64,000 bases of DNA from Hydra vulgaris. Lineage: Eukaryota > Cnidaria > Hydrozoa > Anthoathecata > Hydridae. Location: assembly GCF_038396675.1 (NCBI RefSeq), contig NC_088924.1:23810001-23874000 (forward strand), in the 5' to 3' direction. This document shows, in pieces, positions 42,205 through 54,832 of this stretch. Both the position numbers and the translations under genes were made by a program. Every line of letters begins with the position of its first letter. Position 1 is the first letter of the stretch. The notes beneath the pieces were generated by a model. The model searched no databases. It saw only the letters and a program-made list of their open reading frames with translations, and was not told the DNA's origin.

Positions 42205-43752
42205 TTAAAAAAAAAAATGGTCCACAATTTGATTTCTTTTTGCTTTTCCAAAAATATCTCTTGTGAATGCTTCAGCGCCATCTTCTTTATTGCTATTTTG
42301 TATTTCATTGTCTTCCCAATGATCATTTTCAAGAAGGGCAATGTTGTGAAGCACAAAACAGGATATTATTATGGCTATGGAATTTAATAGTTTTGTTCGC
42401 AAGGGAATGTTAAGACAAGGAAATCGTTTTTTTAATATACCAAGACAACATTCAACTGCCATACGTGTACTTCTCAAACTGTAATTGTATCGGATATCAC
42501 TTTCATTTTTTGCGTTAGAAAAAGGTATCATTAAATATTGTTTATAAGGATAGCCAGAATTATCTATAATATGAACATGTTGACGAGCTTCTAAAATTTC
42601 TTTAATAGCTGAGTTGGCAAAAACTCGTGAATCATTAACACTTCCAGACCATTGAAGACAAGCAGATAAAACTTCTTTTGAAGGACCTGCAATGACCTTG
42701 CAAAACCTTGACCAAAGAGAAAAATCCATTTCTGTTTTGATATATTTCTGGGTTTTCTCCACCAGGGTTTATTATAGGAATATGTGTTCCATCAATTTCT
42801 CCTATACATCCTGGGAATCTTTGAATTTGGTAAAATCTAAACAATGGTTGATAAATATAAATATTTTTGTTATCAAAGCAAACTTTAAACTTTGTATTTA
42901 ATAGCAAAATGCAAACAGCCATGAAAACTTACAATCACCTTTGCTGAATTATCAAAGAATCAGCTTCTGTTGGAAATTTTATGTACTGATATCTTTTGTT
43001 GGCAGTCTGAATTGAAATGTTTTTTTTTTTTTTTTTTAGTTATTTTAGGTGCTCCCAGAAGTCCTTACGGCCTTATCACTGAGCACCGCGGGAGAGCATT
43101 TAACAGGAAGTTTACGCCTCCTTCCGTACCAATGTCGCTTGTTGGGCTAGAGCTAGCGTCGAACCTAGGACATCTGGGTTCTGAGCCAAAACTCTAATCA
43201 CTGCGCCACGGCTTTTTAACTACTCGACAAATAGTTGACTGATTAACTTTCAGCTCCTCCAAATCTCCTACTACTCTCTAAAAGAGTATACTTAATTAGA
43301 TCAGATCATACAAATTTAAATGTGAAGTACTTTATTTGCTGTTACTTGAGTATATGATTATTTTATTTGTTGTTATAAAATGGTGTTATTTAAAAACATA
43401 ATACAAAATCTACAATAAGAATACAATAAGAATGCAATACAATAAAAAGGTACCATTGTCTGATACCATGTCTTGAATATCTACTCACTTGGAATGAACC
43501 AGTAGCATAAAACCGACATGCAAAAGCCAGTTTTTGTACAGATGAAAGATAGCAGCCTCGATTGTTAACATTGCTGTTAATAATGTCATTTGCTATTATT
43601 AAAAAAGTTTCTTTGGAAAATCTTTAGGGCATTTTAAATTTTATACCATTATAAACTTCTACAGGATTGGGTCTGTCAATTATAGTTCTTGGTATGGGAT
43701 TTGGAATATTTCTTCTTCTTCTCCTTCTAAAATTCAGCTAAAACCGATTCAT
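42205..43752 (-). pseudogene. HARBI1-like transposase (DDE_Tnp_4), right arm
   Basis: Mirror of 16752-18299, with the same exon structure, SINE insertion, Asn in place of the second catalytic Asp, frameshift and stops. Confidence 0.88.
43020..43212 (-). mobile_element. tRNA-derived SINE, right arm
   Basis: Mirror of 17292-17484, including an A tail of the same length (T run 43020-43037). Confidence 0.9.
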
Positions 43753-44584
43753 TTTTGAACGTTTTAAACAAGTTTTTTTAATATTTCTTATTATTATAAC
43801 CACTTCTCTCGTGAATTCTCTTTTACTTCTTTTACACGTATCACTTCTTTGTGTAACTGCAACTGTTTATTACTAAATGTGTTTTACTTTTATACTGTAT
43901 CACAAAAACGTGCCTTACTCAACAGCTTTTTATAATGCTAGAATGTGCGACATTTTAAAATACTAATATACATTTCTAATGGCATCACAATGTGGCATGT
44001 TGGATCATTACATACGAGTTACAGGATGTTTTAAAAGACACACATTTTCACAAAGTTGGTTTTCTGTAATGAATTCATTGACAAATATACATTGACATAT
44101 GTAATCTTCTAAATTAATTACGTTAGTATACCCAAATAACTACTTTTGCTTGGTAAAAACTCATTTTTATATTTGCAAAGGTTGTAATAAGTTATATGGT
44201 AATATTAGAGTTTTGTTAGGCATCAGCAAAAATGATAATGGCGGTTTTTTTTTTTTTTTTCAAGTTTGGTTTCAAGATTGGTCTGGAGCAGTCTTGAAAA
44301 ACTGGAGCAGACTTGTTTTTCAAGTCTGACTTGAAATTTCAAGTCCGCTTCTTACATTTGGAAGGAATTTTTGCTTTTTCAAGTCTGGTTTGAAGTCAGA
44401 CTTGAAAACGGTTTTTTGGTGGTTTTCAAGTCTAACTTGAGTTAAAGTTCGCTTTATTCATTTGCTCAAGTCGCACTTTAGGTTTGACGTTCAACTTTAA
44501 ATTTGAAGTTCGGTTCTTGCATTCCACCCTAAGGTTAGTCTAACTTTTTTTTTTCAGCGCTGAAACGCTTTCTGAAACGCTTTT

Positions 44585-45340
44585 CTGAAACGCCTTAATC
44601 ATTCTAATATCCAAACAGTTATGGTCAAGTTGGAAATAATAAAAATGATTTGCGTGGTCAGCAATAGCGTTAGATCAAACGCCATTCCTATCCAAGCTTC
44701 ATTTTATAGAACTTAATTTTCGTAAATCAAAATGAAAACAGAATGTTGTTTCATTGTCACTAACCAATATTGCTGCTTCTTTCATGGAAAAATGGTTCTA
44801 ATTGCATCGAGAACATATGGAGAAAAAGCGTGGGTGAAACCACAATTCGGCAAATATTTCAATATTATGAATTCTTTGTTAGAGTGGTGTTTCTGTATTC
44901 CTGCTTCCTCTACACCATTAGAGTGCAAGGATGATGAGAAGTTGAAAACTCTTTCAGCGCTATTCTGAAACGTTTAAATCATCCTAATATCTAAACAGTC
45001 ATGGTCAAGTTGTAAACAAAAAAATGATTTGCGTGGTTAGCAATATTGTTTGATCAAACGCCATTTTTACCCAAGCTTCATTTTGTAGAACCTAATTCCC
45101 GTACCTCAAAATGACAATAGAATGTTGTTCCATTGTCACCAACCAATATCGCTGCTGCTTTCATGGAAAAATGGTTTTAATTGCTTCGAGTACATAAGGA
45201 GAAAATGCATGGTTGAAAACACAATCTGGCAAATATTACAATATTATGAATCCTTTGTTAAAGTGGCTTTTCTTTACTCCTGCTTCTTCTACACCATTAG
45301 AGTGCAAGGGTGATGAGAAGTTGTCGAAAACTCTTGATCT
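44585..45340 (+). repeat. Tandem dimer, 380-bp period
   Basis: CTGAAACG at 44585 and at 44965 each begin about 370 bp of related sequence (shared blocks include CAGTTATGGTCAAGTTG-like, CCAATATNGCTGCT and TACACCATTAGAGTGCAAG). A CTGAAACGCTTT motif is itself repeated three times at 44560-44595. Short frames here share residues between units but resemble nothing I recognise. Confidence 0.85.
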
Positions 45341-45470
45341 CCGTCTTGTAAAAGTCTTCAAAGTCTTGATCTTAGATTTTGTTTTTGTCTTGTTGTCTTG
45401 ATTGTGAAGCATTCAGTTTTGGTCTTAAGCCCAAATATCTTGGTCTTAGTTTTAGTCTGAATACATCTCT
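45324..45470. repeat. Degenerate GTCTTG-rich low-complexity region
   Basis: Many variants of GTCTTGAT/GGTCTTA. No gene seen. Confidence 0.6.
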
Positions 45471-45723
45471 ATCAATTACATCTGTCAATATAAAAAGGTC
45501 AATGATGTTTTTTTTTTTATTATATTCAGTAATATATATTTTTGATAAAAGATCTTACAATCATGGTCATTTACAAATAGTTAAAAACTAATCTTAAGTA
45601 AATACCATGAAATAGTTTTAATAATACAAATAACAATGATGATAATAATGATGATAAATTAGCAATTAAAAGAATAATAAGAAAATTACATAATAATAAA
45701 CCAATAATCACCAATCAATAAAA

Positions 45724-45845
45724 CATTGTGAGCCATAAAGACCGTCAGGTTCAACTTTTATCCACCTCTATTTTTTTTTTTTAAAGTAAATGCAGTTAGT
45801 GTAAGTCTTTTTCAAGTGCAGAACAAATCTAAAGTCGATCAGAAG
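45724..45845. repeat. Left bipartite TIR
   Basis: Outer 46 bp and inner 23-bp block described under the element; the intervening region contains a T run. Confidence 0.85.
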
Positions 45846-45981
45846 AGTTAGTATTTTAAGTATTAAAAATTAGAAAAACCTAAAAATTTAGTCTTAAAAA
45901 TAGTGCAATCCACCATTCTCGGCTTCTTTTTCTTTAATAGTTTTGAAATGATTCAAGTAAAAAAATATACATACGGTAAAG

Positions 45982-48377
45982 ATGGCTGATTTAAAACAGT
46001 CTGTTTGTGCTGTCTGTTTGGAAAAAAAAGGTAAATATTCAAAATCTTTAGTAAAAGTACAACCATCTGTAGCAAATAAAATCAAGGAGTTAATTTGGCC
46101 TGAGTACAATGTAAAGTTTAATATCTGTCCGGATGTAATTTGTTCAAGTTGTAGAAGAAACATCTTTTTGCTGGAAAAGGGATCAAACACTTATCTTTCA
46201 AACTGGATAAGTAAAGTTTCTCAGGTATATGACCTTAAACTTATTTAAGTTAAATGTTAAATTAAATTAAAAGTTAAATTAAAAATAAATTAATACATAT
46301 AAAGATTTTGTATTAAATGCTATTTTGAATTAGGTTGACAGACCAAGAATTAGACGTAGTACTGAGCTTAGTGATATTATACAATCATCTCATATTAATA
46401 CAAAAGATGTTGAATCTCTGAAAAAAAATATGTGCAGCTGCTGCTTTACTCTCCTTGCAAAAGGTTAAACATTTATAAGTTACTTGATAAGTAAATTAAA
46501 AGTTATCAAATATTCATTTATAAACTTCAATAAAAAGCCTTTAGGCGTAAATTATTTTAAGAGTAAATTTTATTCTTCAGGATGTCATAACAACTGTTGT
46601 TCTAGTCAGGCTGTTTTGAATTTAATTAATTTGGCAGAAACTCTTGATCCCACATCATGTGAGCAAGTTGCTTCAGGCATAATAAAAAACAAAATGGAGC
46701 GAGAAGGCATTGAGAGAGGCCAGTCCTTTAAAATATCTACAGGTGTTTAGGTTTTTATTTTCATTTTTAAATAATTAAAAAGGGTTTATATGTTCAAATA
46801 AAACTTAAATGCACATATAAAACACTCAGTAGATATGAGGCTTTTGTAACTAAGCAATTGTATAGGTTGCTAACAATTTTTTCAAAATGTTTGCATTGTA
46901 AATTTAGAGTAGGGGTAGGTTAAAGATACATATAATTAATTATACTTTATCTTTAAGGTGGAAATCCGTTAACTTTAACAGTTGGAACTAAAGATAATAA
47001 ATCTTCTAGAAAGTTTTTTAATCAGATATCATTTCAAACAGTGATGGAATTAACTTCTGTTTTGGAATTGACAAAAAATAAAACAAAAAAACTGATATCA
47101 AGTCTACGTAAGAATCTGGGATCATCTACTGTTGTGGAGAATAATGTAATTAGTATGATGACATCATTACAAGAAGAAATTGAATCATTACAAGAAGAAA
47201 TTGAAAAATAGAACAAGAGAACTTTATTTGGAATGATGAAATTGTAACAAGAAATGTAGTATTTATCTATGACACTTCTGAATTTATTCTTAGTATTTTA
47301 ATTGAAAGAGGAATGGATCCTCTCTCCAGTATGATACGTACATCAATAGATGGAGGTCAAGGATTTCTGAAAGTAATTGTAAATTTCTTTGATAAAACTA
47401 ATAAAAATGAGATTTACATTGACAGTGGAGTTAAAAGGTGTTTTATTCTTGCTATTGTTGAAGATGTTTGTGAAGACAATGGAAATTTGCAGAAAATCTT
47501 GAGTAGATTAAATCTGGATAATGTTAAATATAACCTTGCATTTGACTTAAAATGTACTAACAGCATCTTTGGTTTGTCTTCTCATTCAGGTAAATATGCC
47601 TGCTTGTGGTGTGAAGGCGAATGTTCCCTAGAAAGTGGTACTCCAAGAACGTTAGGTTCTTTTGATTATTGGTACAACTTATTTGTTGAAAATGGGGCAA
47701 AGCGGTTAGAGATGAAAGATTTTAAAAATGTTATTAGTCCTCGACTCGTTTATTTAGACAAAAATGCTGAAAATGAAGTTAATCACTTAGTCCATCCACC
47801 AGAGTTACATCTTCTTATGGGGATTGTGACATTACTTGGTAGACTACTTTTAGATCATTGGCCTCTCTTTAAAAACTGGCTAAAAGAACATTATATCTTA
47901 CTTCGAGGTTATCATGGGATAGGCTTTGATGGGAACAATTCCAATAAACTTCTGGAAAAAGTAGATATTTTAGAAAGAGATGTGTTAGCATCTCAAACTA
48001 ATTTATTGCCTATAGTTCATTGCCTCAGAAAGTTTGAAAAGGTTAAAGAGTGCACCTTTGGATACGAATTAGGCAGCAATGCTTCTTCAGTTATTGAAGA
48101 GTTTAAAGTATCATTTTGTGACCTACAGCAGTATGCAAAGATGCATTTAAATACAGAGCTGAAGGTTATCTGGAAAGTCCATATAGTTATCTGTCATATT
48201 CTTCCATTTGTAAAGTTTAATTGTTGTTCTTTGGGATCATATCCTGAACAGACTGGAGAAGCTGTTCATAGTGCCTTCAAACCAAGTTGGTCTCAATACA
48301 AGCGAAGGATTGAACATAAAGATTATGCTAAAAGATTGAAATCTGCTGTTGCAACCTTTTGCTTAGATAAAATGTAA
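45982..48377 (+). pseudogene. Transposase-like protein with N-terminal Cys-rich fingers, four coding exons, one frameshift
   Basis: Exon 1 45982-46224 (donor GTATAT): CAVCLEKKGKYSK ... FNICPDVICSSCRRN, a C-x2-C ... C-x4-C-x2-C finger. Exon 2 46334-46463. Exon 3 46581-46742, the junction creating MCSCCFTLLAKGCHNNCC, another Cys/His cluster. Exon 4 from 46958: an EEIESLQEEIEK coiled-coil-like repeat, then TAG at 47209; a 1-2 nt indel there restores the frame used by 47313-48377 (354 codons). That part has SSMIRTSIDGGQGFLKVIVN (Asp at 47349), LAFDLKCTNS (Asp at 47544), HSGKYACLWCEGEC, HPPELHLLMGI and YPEQTGEAVHSAFKPSW (Glu near 48250). The spacing is compatible with a DDE core carrying a zinc-binding insertion; this is inference. 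Splice sites are good and most of the gene is intact, so this copy is young. Confidence 0.8.
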
Positions 48378-48641
48378 ATATTGTAATATAAAAGTAGTTG
48401 AGTTATTTTTGTTGCATTTATTGTATTTTTTTTCTTTTAACTATTGGTATAATAGTGTGCAAGGAGTTTAAATCACTTCAATTTAAGATTAGTAAGAAAA
48501 AGTAATGATTTTTTTAAGGAGGATAATGAAAGATTATTAAAAATTTTTTTTTTTTTTGAAAGGAGGTAGTATCATCATAAAGGGGATAACTTTATCAATT
48601 GAAGGGGGGTAAATAGGGTAAAAAAATAAGTTTTTATGTTA

Positions 48642-48766
48642 CTTCTGATCGACTTTAGATTTGTCCAATACAAAAAAATAACATATCTAACCAGCACTTG
48701 TCTTAATATGAAAAAAAATTAGAGGTGGGGAAAAGTTGAACCTGGCGGTCTTTATGGCTCACTGTG
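48642..48766. repeat. Right bipartite TIR
   Basis: Inverted counterpart of 45724-45845. Confidence 0.85.
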
Positions 48767-49140
48767 AAAAACCAATCAATAAAAATTTGAAAATAATTGG
48801 CAGACAGGAAAGTTGCAAACAGTTAAAAACTAACAAAACGCAAAAATCTACCATGTAACTACATAAGTTACTGCAAAAAAGGTAAGAATACAGATAGCGT
48901 AATGTGGTAGATAACTATTTCAAATATTTATATTCTCTTAATGTTTGTTAACACTAAGAAAATAACAATCAAGACTTTTTATTATTTTATTTAAACTTTT
49001 AAAAAGTTTGATCTTTTATTCTATATTTGATCCCTTGAACTTGAAATTACCAATTTTTAAGTTATTATTTCCTAATATTTTTGTAATTTTATTTTAGTAT
49101 CAAAAACCTTCTTGTCACGTTCTTGTCAAATCAATCTTGC

Positions 49141-49330
<190 letters not shown>

Positions 49331-49563
49331 ATACATATGAGTGTGCCCTTCTGTTTTTACCAGCATTGCTATAAATATAATTGTTTTTTACGGTATGTTA
49401 GAGAGAATGAATGAGCCTTAAAGAGACATGATCAAAAGGTCATAAAACTTAAAGATGTGTAAAGTGTAAATATAGTTAATGATTATTTTAAAGCTAACAA
49501 GTGATAAGCGTTACTCGTAAATAATTGTATATGTATAAAGTGGTATTTGTATATAATATATCA

Positions 49564-49818
49564 AAATTGAATTGGTGAAAAGAAGAACAGTACTTGTCCA
49601 ATATTTTCATTTTGAGATCAATGTTTATGTTTTTAACAGCTATAGCAAGTAATACTAGTCCATCTTTCTTTCATTAAAGAAAATATTTAAAGAAAGATGG
49701 ACGAGTATAATTTGTGTAGTACATTGAGAGATCGTCATTAGTTAAATGAAATTGTATAAAAAAATTCAAATAAAAAATAATTGACTAGTACTGTTATTCT
49801 TCTCATCAACTCAATTGT
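49564..49818. mobile_element. MITE, ~255 bp
   Basis: Left TTGAATTGGTGAAAAGAAGA and right inverted TTGAGTTGATGAGAAGAATA share about 38 bp with mismatches, including AACAGTACT. An inner hairpin pairs GTCCATCTTTCTTT (about 49654) with AAAGAAAGATGGAC (about 49690). Confidence 0.75.
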
Positions 49819-49834
49819 CAATATCAAGAGAATT

Positions 49835-51940
49835 AGTTTGTATATAAATTATGTTGAATTGTATTAAGATACATGAGGAGTTTTACGCTTAACTTATAAA
49901 GTCCTTTTTAATGTGAAATATTAAGCAAGCCTTTCCGGGAAGCGTGTGAGATCGCACGTCTTGTTTGTCCACATTTAAAATAAATTTTCTAAACGACTTG
50001 ACCACATTTTTATATTGTAAGCGTTTCAAGAATTACCGGCAAAAAAAGCTATAAGAAACTGCAGAGAGTAGAACAGCAGTACTCGAAGAAAGGAAACAAA
50101 TTCTGTACGAAACATAAAATGTAAATTAAATAAACTAAAAAAGTTAAAAATTAAAATAAGAAAGTTTTTGTTAAAAAAATAATATATCTAAATATTGTTC
50201 TGTTTCTTTTTTGCTTTTCTATTTTAGGTCACTTATTATTTTCCGCCACCAAAGTTGATACATGTCCAGTAAAAAATCAGAAAATAATAATAATAAAAAA
50301 TAATGAAAATAAAAACTTTTTTTGATATTAAACTTATTAGCGAGTTTTGTTAGTCAGTGCATTAGGAAACACTTTATTATTTGTGGTAGAAATATGGACA
50401 ACTTTGAAATTCGTTTTTCAGATATTTTCACTAAACTTTAATGCTTTTATTAATGCACAAGAAAGTGACAAACTTAATTGCTATTAATTTGAAGAAAAAA
50501 AAATTTTTTAAACAACTTTTTTTAAATGTAAACAATTAAATTCATTATTGCTAATATTCAAATATAAAATATTTGGTTTTTTTTACTACCCCCATTGGAG
50601 TATCCTGCACTTTCGTTGGATTCTCCAAATTGTGTGTTATGTGCAAACTGTACAACCTGACAGTTTATTTCCAGATAAACTAGTTATTGATGATGCTCCA
50701 AAAGTTTGTAGGCTAGTACTTTGTGATTTACTAAATTTTTTTTAACAACATTTTTCGGAGCCTTTATAACAATTTAAAAAAAAGTTTATACAAAATTTTA
50801 AGGAGAAATTTTATCAAAGAAACCATGCTACTCTTTTATTTAAATTTTTCCGTCATTACAAAATTTATTAATCAAATAATATATATTACAAATAAATAGG
50901 TAGCAAATGAATTTAATTTCTTATTATATAAGTATTGAAAAACGTCAAATATAGTAAAAATATTTTTGAAAGTGAAAAGATGTGAAAACAAACAAACGTA
51001 AGAAAAAAAATTAACAAAATTTCTTATTGTTCTAGCGTACATTACAAATTAGTTTTTTAATTAAAGGGGGTGATAAAAATTATGAACAAATTGCATATCA
51101 AAACATTTTATTGTTGATAAATTGTTATTAAAATGTTTTTTTTCTCAACTTGTATCAAATTGGGTAGATAACTAACTCAGTAGTAACAACCACCCTAAAA
51201 TAAAAGAATACAAAAGTTGTATAAAAATTTTGTACAAAAATTTTTTTCTTTCAAATTATTAACTTTTCTAGTTTATTTAATCAAAATTTAATATTTCGTT
51301 ACAATTTTGTTTCCTTTTTTTAGAACTGGTTTCTTTTTTCTGAGCTAATAAATTTAGCTTTTTGCAGCAAATTATTGAAACGTCTAAAAAGTAAAAAAAT
51401 GCAAAATGCCGTGTTCAGTGTGTCGAAAAAAAAGTTACTTTAAATAAAAGAAAAGAGTTACATATCCTATTTTCAAAACTAATTATAAAACTCTCATCAA
51501 AAAATCAAAATTCTATTCAAATTGTTTTAATTAATGTGCTATTAAAGAAGCTTTTATTAAAGCAATTGGAAATGTTTTTTATTTTAAACTTTTATCTGAG
51601 AAGTTTGAATCAAAAATTTGAATAATATCAGTTTTGAATGAAACTTTATACAGTTAAAACTCATTATTATATTTAAATAGAATTTATTCATTATACTGTT
51701 CTTGTTAAACAGTATTCAAAAACATTATTTATATTTTGTATGGTGAGTGGGGAAGTTTTTGATATTATTAAATAATTTCTTTCTAACCAAGTTACTAAAG
51801 TCATCCTCAATGGCCAATAATCTTCTTTATAATCTGATCTCTCTTCTGTAACACCTTGAGACTTGCAGACGCTTGTTTAACTTAAACTCCAAAATAATCA
51901 GTTATTCATTGCAATTAACTATTGCAATATTTTAACTATT
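49835..51940. other. AT-rich stretch, no gene seen
   Basis: No supported coding sequence or repeat structure. Small frames such as 50548-50745 have no recognisable motif. Confidence 0.5.
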
Positions 51941-52059
51941 CCAGTATAAATAAATGATAACCCTCTCACTGAGTGGTCCTCTTTTAGCCATTTTTGGATT
52001 TCACTACTGACCTCTCATTCACAACAAACCTTCTATTCACTACTGACCTCATATAAAAA

Positions 52060-52545
52060 TCAAATATACAATCCATTGCTATGCTAGTATCTGCAAAGGT
52101 TGCTGCTCTTTATTATGCTCACCAGTAACTTACTCCTGATTCGATTATCTACCTTTACAAAACTTTTATTCGTCCCTTCATAAAGTACTATTAATGATGC
52201 TCCTTCTCTTTTAGACAAGGTCCAATAATGCATTGTAAATGTTGTTAGACCTAACTCTCCAAGCTTGAGCCCATTATTGTACATTTGCGTCTCTCTCTTT
52301 TTACTAAAACTACAATCTTTTTTACTACTCCACGAGCAACCTTCTCTAGGTTCATTGACCAAAAATCATTCCTGCTTGACTAGTCATTCATTAAAGCACC
52401 ATCCTTTCACTGTCTCTGTCCCTTTATGCTCAAAAAGTTGTATTTATTTAGTTTTCTCCATTGCACTTAAGTGCTTTGGAAGTCTTTCTTATCTTCATGT
52501 TTTCCTTATTCATACAATCTGTAAATTTTCTAGTCTTCTTTAAAC
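52060..52545 (+). pseudogene. Non-LTR retrotransposon reverse transcriptase, C-terminal remnant
   Basis: Conceptual translation gives AMLVSAKVAALYYAHQ and LYKTFIRPFIKYY (about 52075-52195), then in another frame SPSLSPLLYI...HHPFTVSVPLCSKSCIYL (about 52240-52445). These follow the order K(x)..LYRAK...LYKS.IRP.MEY...HPF.V..P..R found in the region after the catalytic domain of CR1/jockey-like reverse transcriptases. Many stops. It belongs to a different family from the fragment at 3575. Confidence 0.65.
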
Positions 52546-53125
52546 CATTTCCTTGGTATTAAACATTATTCTTTGTTTCATAGTAACTCCTAACTTAATA
52601 GTGGTTGCTTGTAAGTGAATAAGTATTTTTTTTAAATAATAAAAACATATAATGGGTCAAGCTAATAACATTTGCAATTGCCATGCCTAATAGCATCTAT
52701 CTAACAACATCGGTAAAAACAAATTATGAAAAATTGTAAATGTGCAATTAATATTTTCTGAAGAGCTCAACCACTATGTAGATGCTGCTGCAGAAGCTAA
52801 CTGTAACCTTTATTAACTCGTTCATTTTGGAGAGGAACAGTCTGCAATAACTTTTAAAAGATTTTCACTTGCTAATAAGTTGATACAGCTATTTTATTCA
52901 AGTTTGACTGCACCAGTTGCACCACCTCTGCAGTATCTCTGACCACACTGTTACAAAAAGGATATTAAAGATGTTTATTTTGCCAAAGAGTAAATTTAAT
53001 AACTAATGTTTTGTGATAATTAAAGTAAAAATATAGTTTTGTTTGTAATTAGATATTATTGCTAATAGAAAAACAATTTTATGCAAATATGTCTTTAAAA
53101 ATAGTAAATTAAAAGCTAAAAAACT

Positions 53126-53360
53126 ATCTGGATCTATGTATATTTAGGATTTGGTCAGATGTTTTACATCTGTAAAAAAACTAAATCAAAAGTAATTTAA
53201 TCAGCTAGATGTATGCATATACAGAAACTCAATCAGATATGATTACATTTGGAAAATATATTAATTAAAAATGCATTATTTTAGCCAGATGAATGTATGT
53301 ATAGTAATTTTTTTTAGATGTAATTACATCTGGAAAAAAATTAAACTAAAAATCCAAAAT
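53126..53360. repeat. Degenerate tandem triplication, ~80-90 bp units
   Basis: Three imperfect units each containing an AGATG(A/T)ATGTATG-like and a (T/A)CAGATGTNATTACATCTG-like block (for instance near 53155, 53205 and 53285). Confidence 0.55.
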
Positions 53361-53634
53361 TTTACCCTTATGTAGTTACGCATAGAACTTTTATGGTGAT
53401 AGATTATGAAGTTTTTGGTTTTTACCGAAAATTTTTGGTTTTTATATTTACACCTAATTAAAATATGTGCTTCTAATTGTCCAACCTACTAAATCGTTGA
53501 CATATTATATTTATGACCTACTGAATTTTTAACCTTTTGAATATTTAACCTACTGTATTTTCAATTTTATAAATACGCTTTTCCGGTCTGTATTTTGTAT
53601 ATTTTGTTGTTGATTTAAATTCAAGCATTCCTTA

Positions 53635-53730
53635 ATCAGCTTTGGTGCAGTGGTTGAAGCGCTGTCTTCAACAACTGCGCCAAATTTCAGAATCGGGAGG
53701 TATAAGGTTCAATGAAATCATGGAAAACTT
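53635..53730 (+). mobile_element. tRNA-derived SINE head
   Basis: CTTTGGTGCAGTGGTTGAAG resembles a Pol III A box region and GGTTCAATGAA a degenerate B box about 55 bp downstream. No tail is clear, so probably truncated. Confidence 0.55.
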
Positions 53731-54647
53731 ATTGATTCTTTATATAAAAGGAAAATAAACACAAATTAAATGTTTTATATTTTAACATTCATTGTTAAAC
53801 AAAAGCGCAAAATGAAGATTTTGGCTAAACTTTAAAGCTTAATTGGTACTTTTTAGCAAAAATAATCAAAAAAAAAATATTTCCGTTGACTTATACGTAA
53901 TATAAACATAGTTAGACTAATTTTAAGACATATAAACTTTAATTAAACCGAATGTGAACTAATGCAGGCGCTACAAGAGGCGGAAAAAAAAATCGCAAAA
54001 TATTACAAAAAAAACTTTTTTTAAAAGATACTAAAAAAAAAATTAGTTTTGACTTATTTTACTTTCGTTCGTATAATAATTCTTGCCATTTAGATCAATA
54101 TTGAAAAATAACACACAATTTTTATAAATATAAATAAAAATATAGGCAGTTTGAATAATATGATAATATATTTTTTTTTTTTTTAACGTTTTTGTGGATT
54201 TTCATAAATAAATTTTTTTTAGCTAATATACTGATATATGTTCTTTAAGTAATAAACAAACTTTGTACATGCAAATCATTTTAGTTTTATTTCCATTCCA
54301 AAACGAAAGTACTCTTCAAAATCTGAGCGAATTCTAATGTTAAATGTAAAGCCGTAAAGTATTAAAGTCACGAGATTTTTTAAAAATGTTAACAAAAATT
54401 TACGTATAAAACAATATTTTTTATTTTTTTTATTTTTTTAATGGTTTTCATTTGTATAAAAAATTGATTTTTTAATAATTTGGTGCGCTTTACAAAAAAA
54501 AATACATTATACCATCATTGAGAATTTTTTTGGCTGCATACTTATATATAATTAACATGACTGTATAGAGGTTGAAAAAACTTGATAATAGAGGGGTCAT
54601 TCAGCTTTAAAAACACATCAAAAATATTTATTAAAAATATCTGCATA

Positions 54648-54693
54648 TTTTATACAACTACACCTTTAATTGCAAAGGTGTAGTTGTATAAAA
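54648..54693. repeat. Perfect 20-bp hairpin at the transposon end
   Basis: Arms 54648-54667 and 54674-54693 around a 6-nt loop. It includes the left terminus (CACCTTT) and flanking sequence mirrored inward. Confidence 0.85.
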
Positions 54694-54830
54694 ATTGTAA
54701 TTGTGAACTTGAAAGTTGTAATTAAGAAACATAAGATGTAACTGAGAAGATGAAAGTTGTAATTAAGAAACGTAAGATGCAATTTAGAACATAAAAATTG
54801 TAAATAAGAAATTGTAAGGTGCACTCTTTT
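54690..54830. repeat. Left array of ~21-bp subterminal motif
   Basis: About six variants of TTGTAATTAAGAAAC, spaced about 20-23 bp. Confidence 0.8.
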
Positions 54831-54832
54831 GA

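Larger units (their letters stand above)
45724..48766. mobile_element. ~3.0-kb DNA transposon of unrecognised family, bipartite TIRs
   Basis: Outer terminal inverted repeat of about 46 bp: CATTGTGAGCCATAAAGACC (45724) and inverted CACAGTGAGCCATAAAGACC (ending 48766). An inner 23-bp block, ACAAATCTAAAGTCGATC plus AGAAG, lies about 100 bp further in and is identical at both ends (45823-45845; 48642-48664), with poorly conserved sequence between. A 14-bp direct repeat ACCAATCAATAAAA lies immediately left (45710-45723) and four bases beyond the right end (48771-48784). One spliced gene fills the interior. I cannot assign a known superfamily. Confidence 0.85.

Noticed and set aside
44732..45401. 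Short frames in the 380-bp tandem dimer
   Set aside because: Residues are shared between units because the DNA is duplicated, but the frames are broken differently in each unit and match no family I know.
52084..52362. 92-codon minus-strand frame
   Set aside because: Antisense shadow of the non-LTR remnant on the plus strand.
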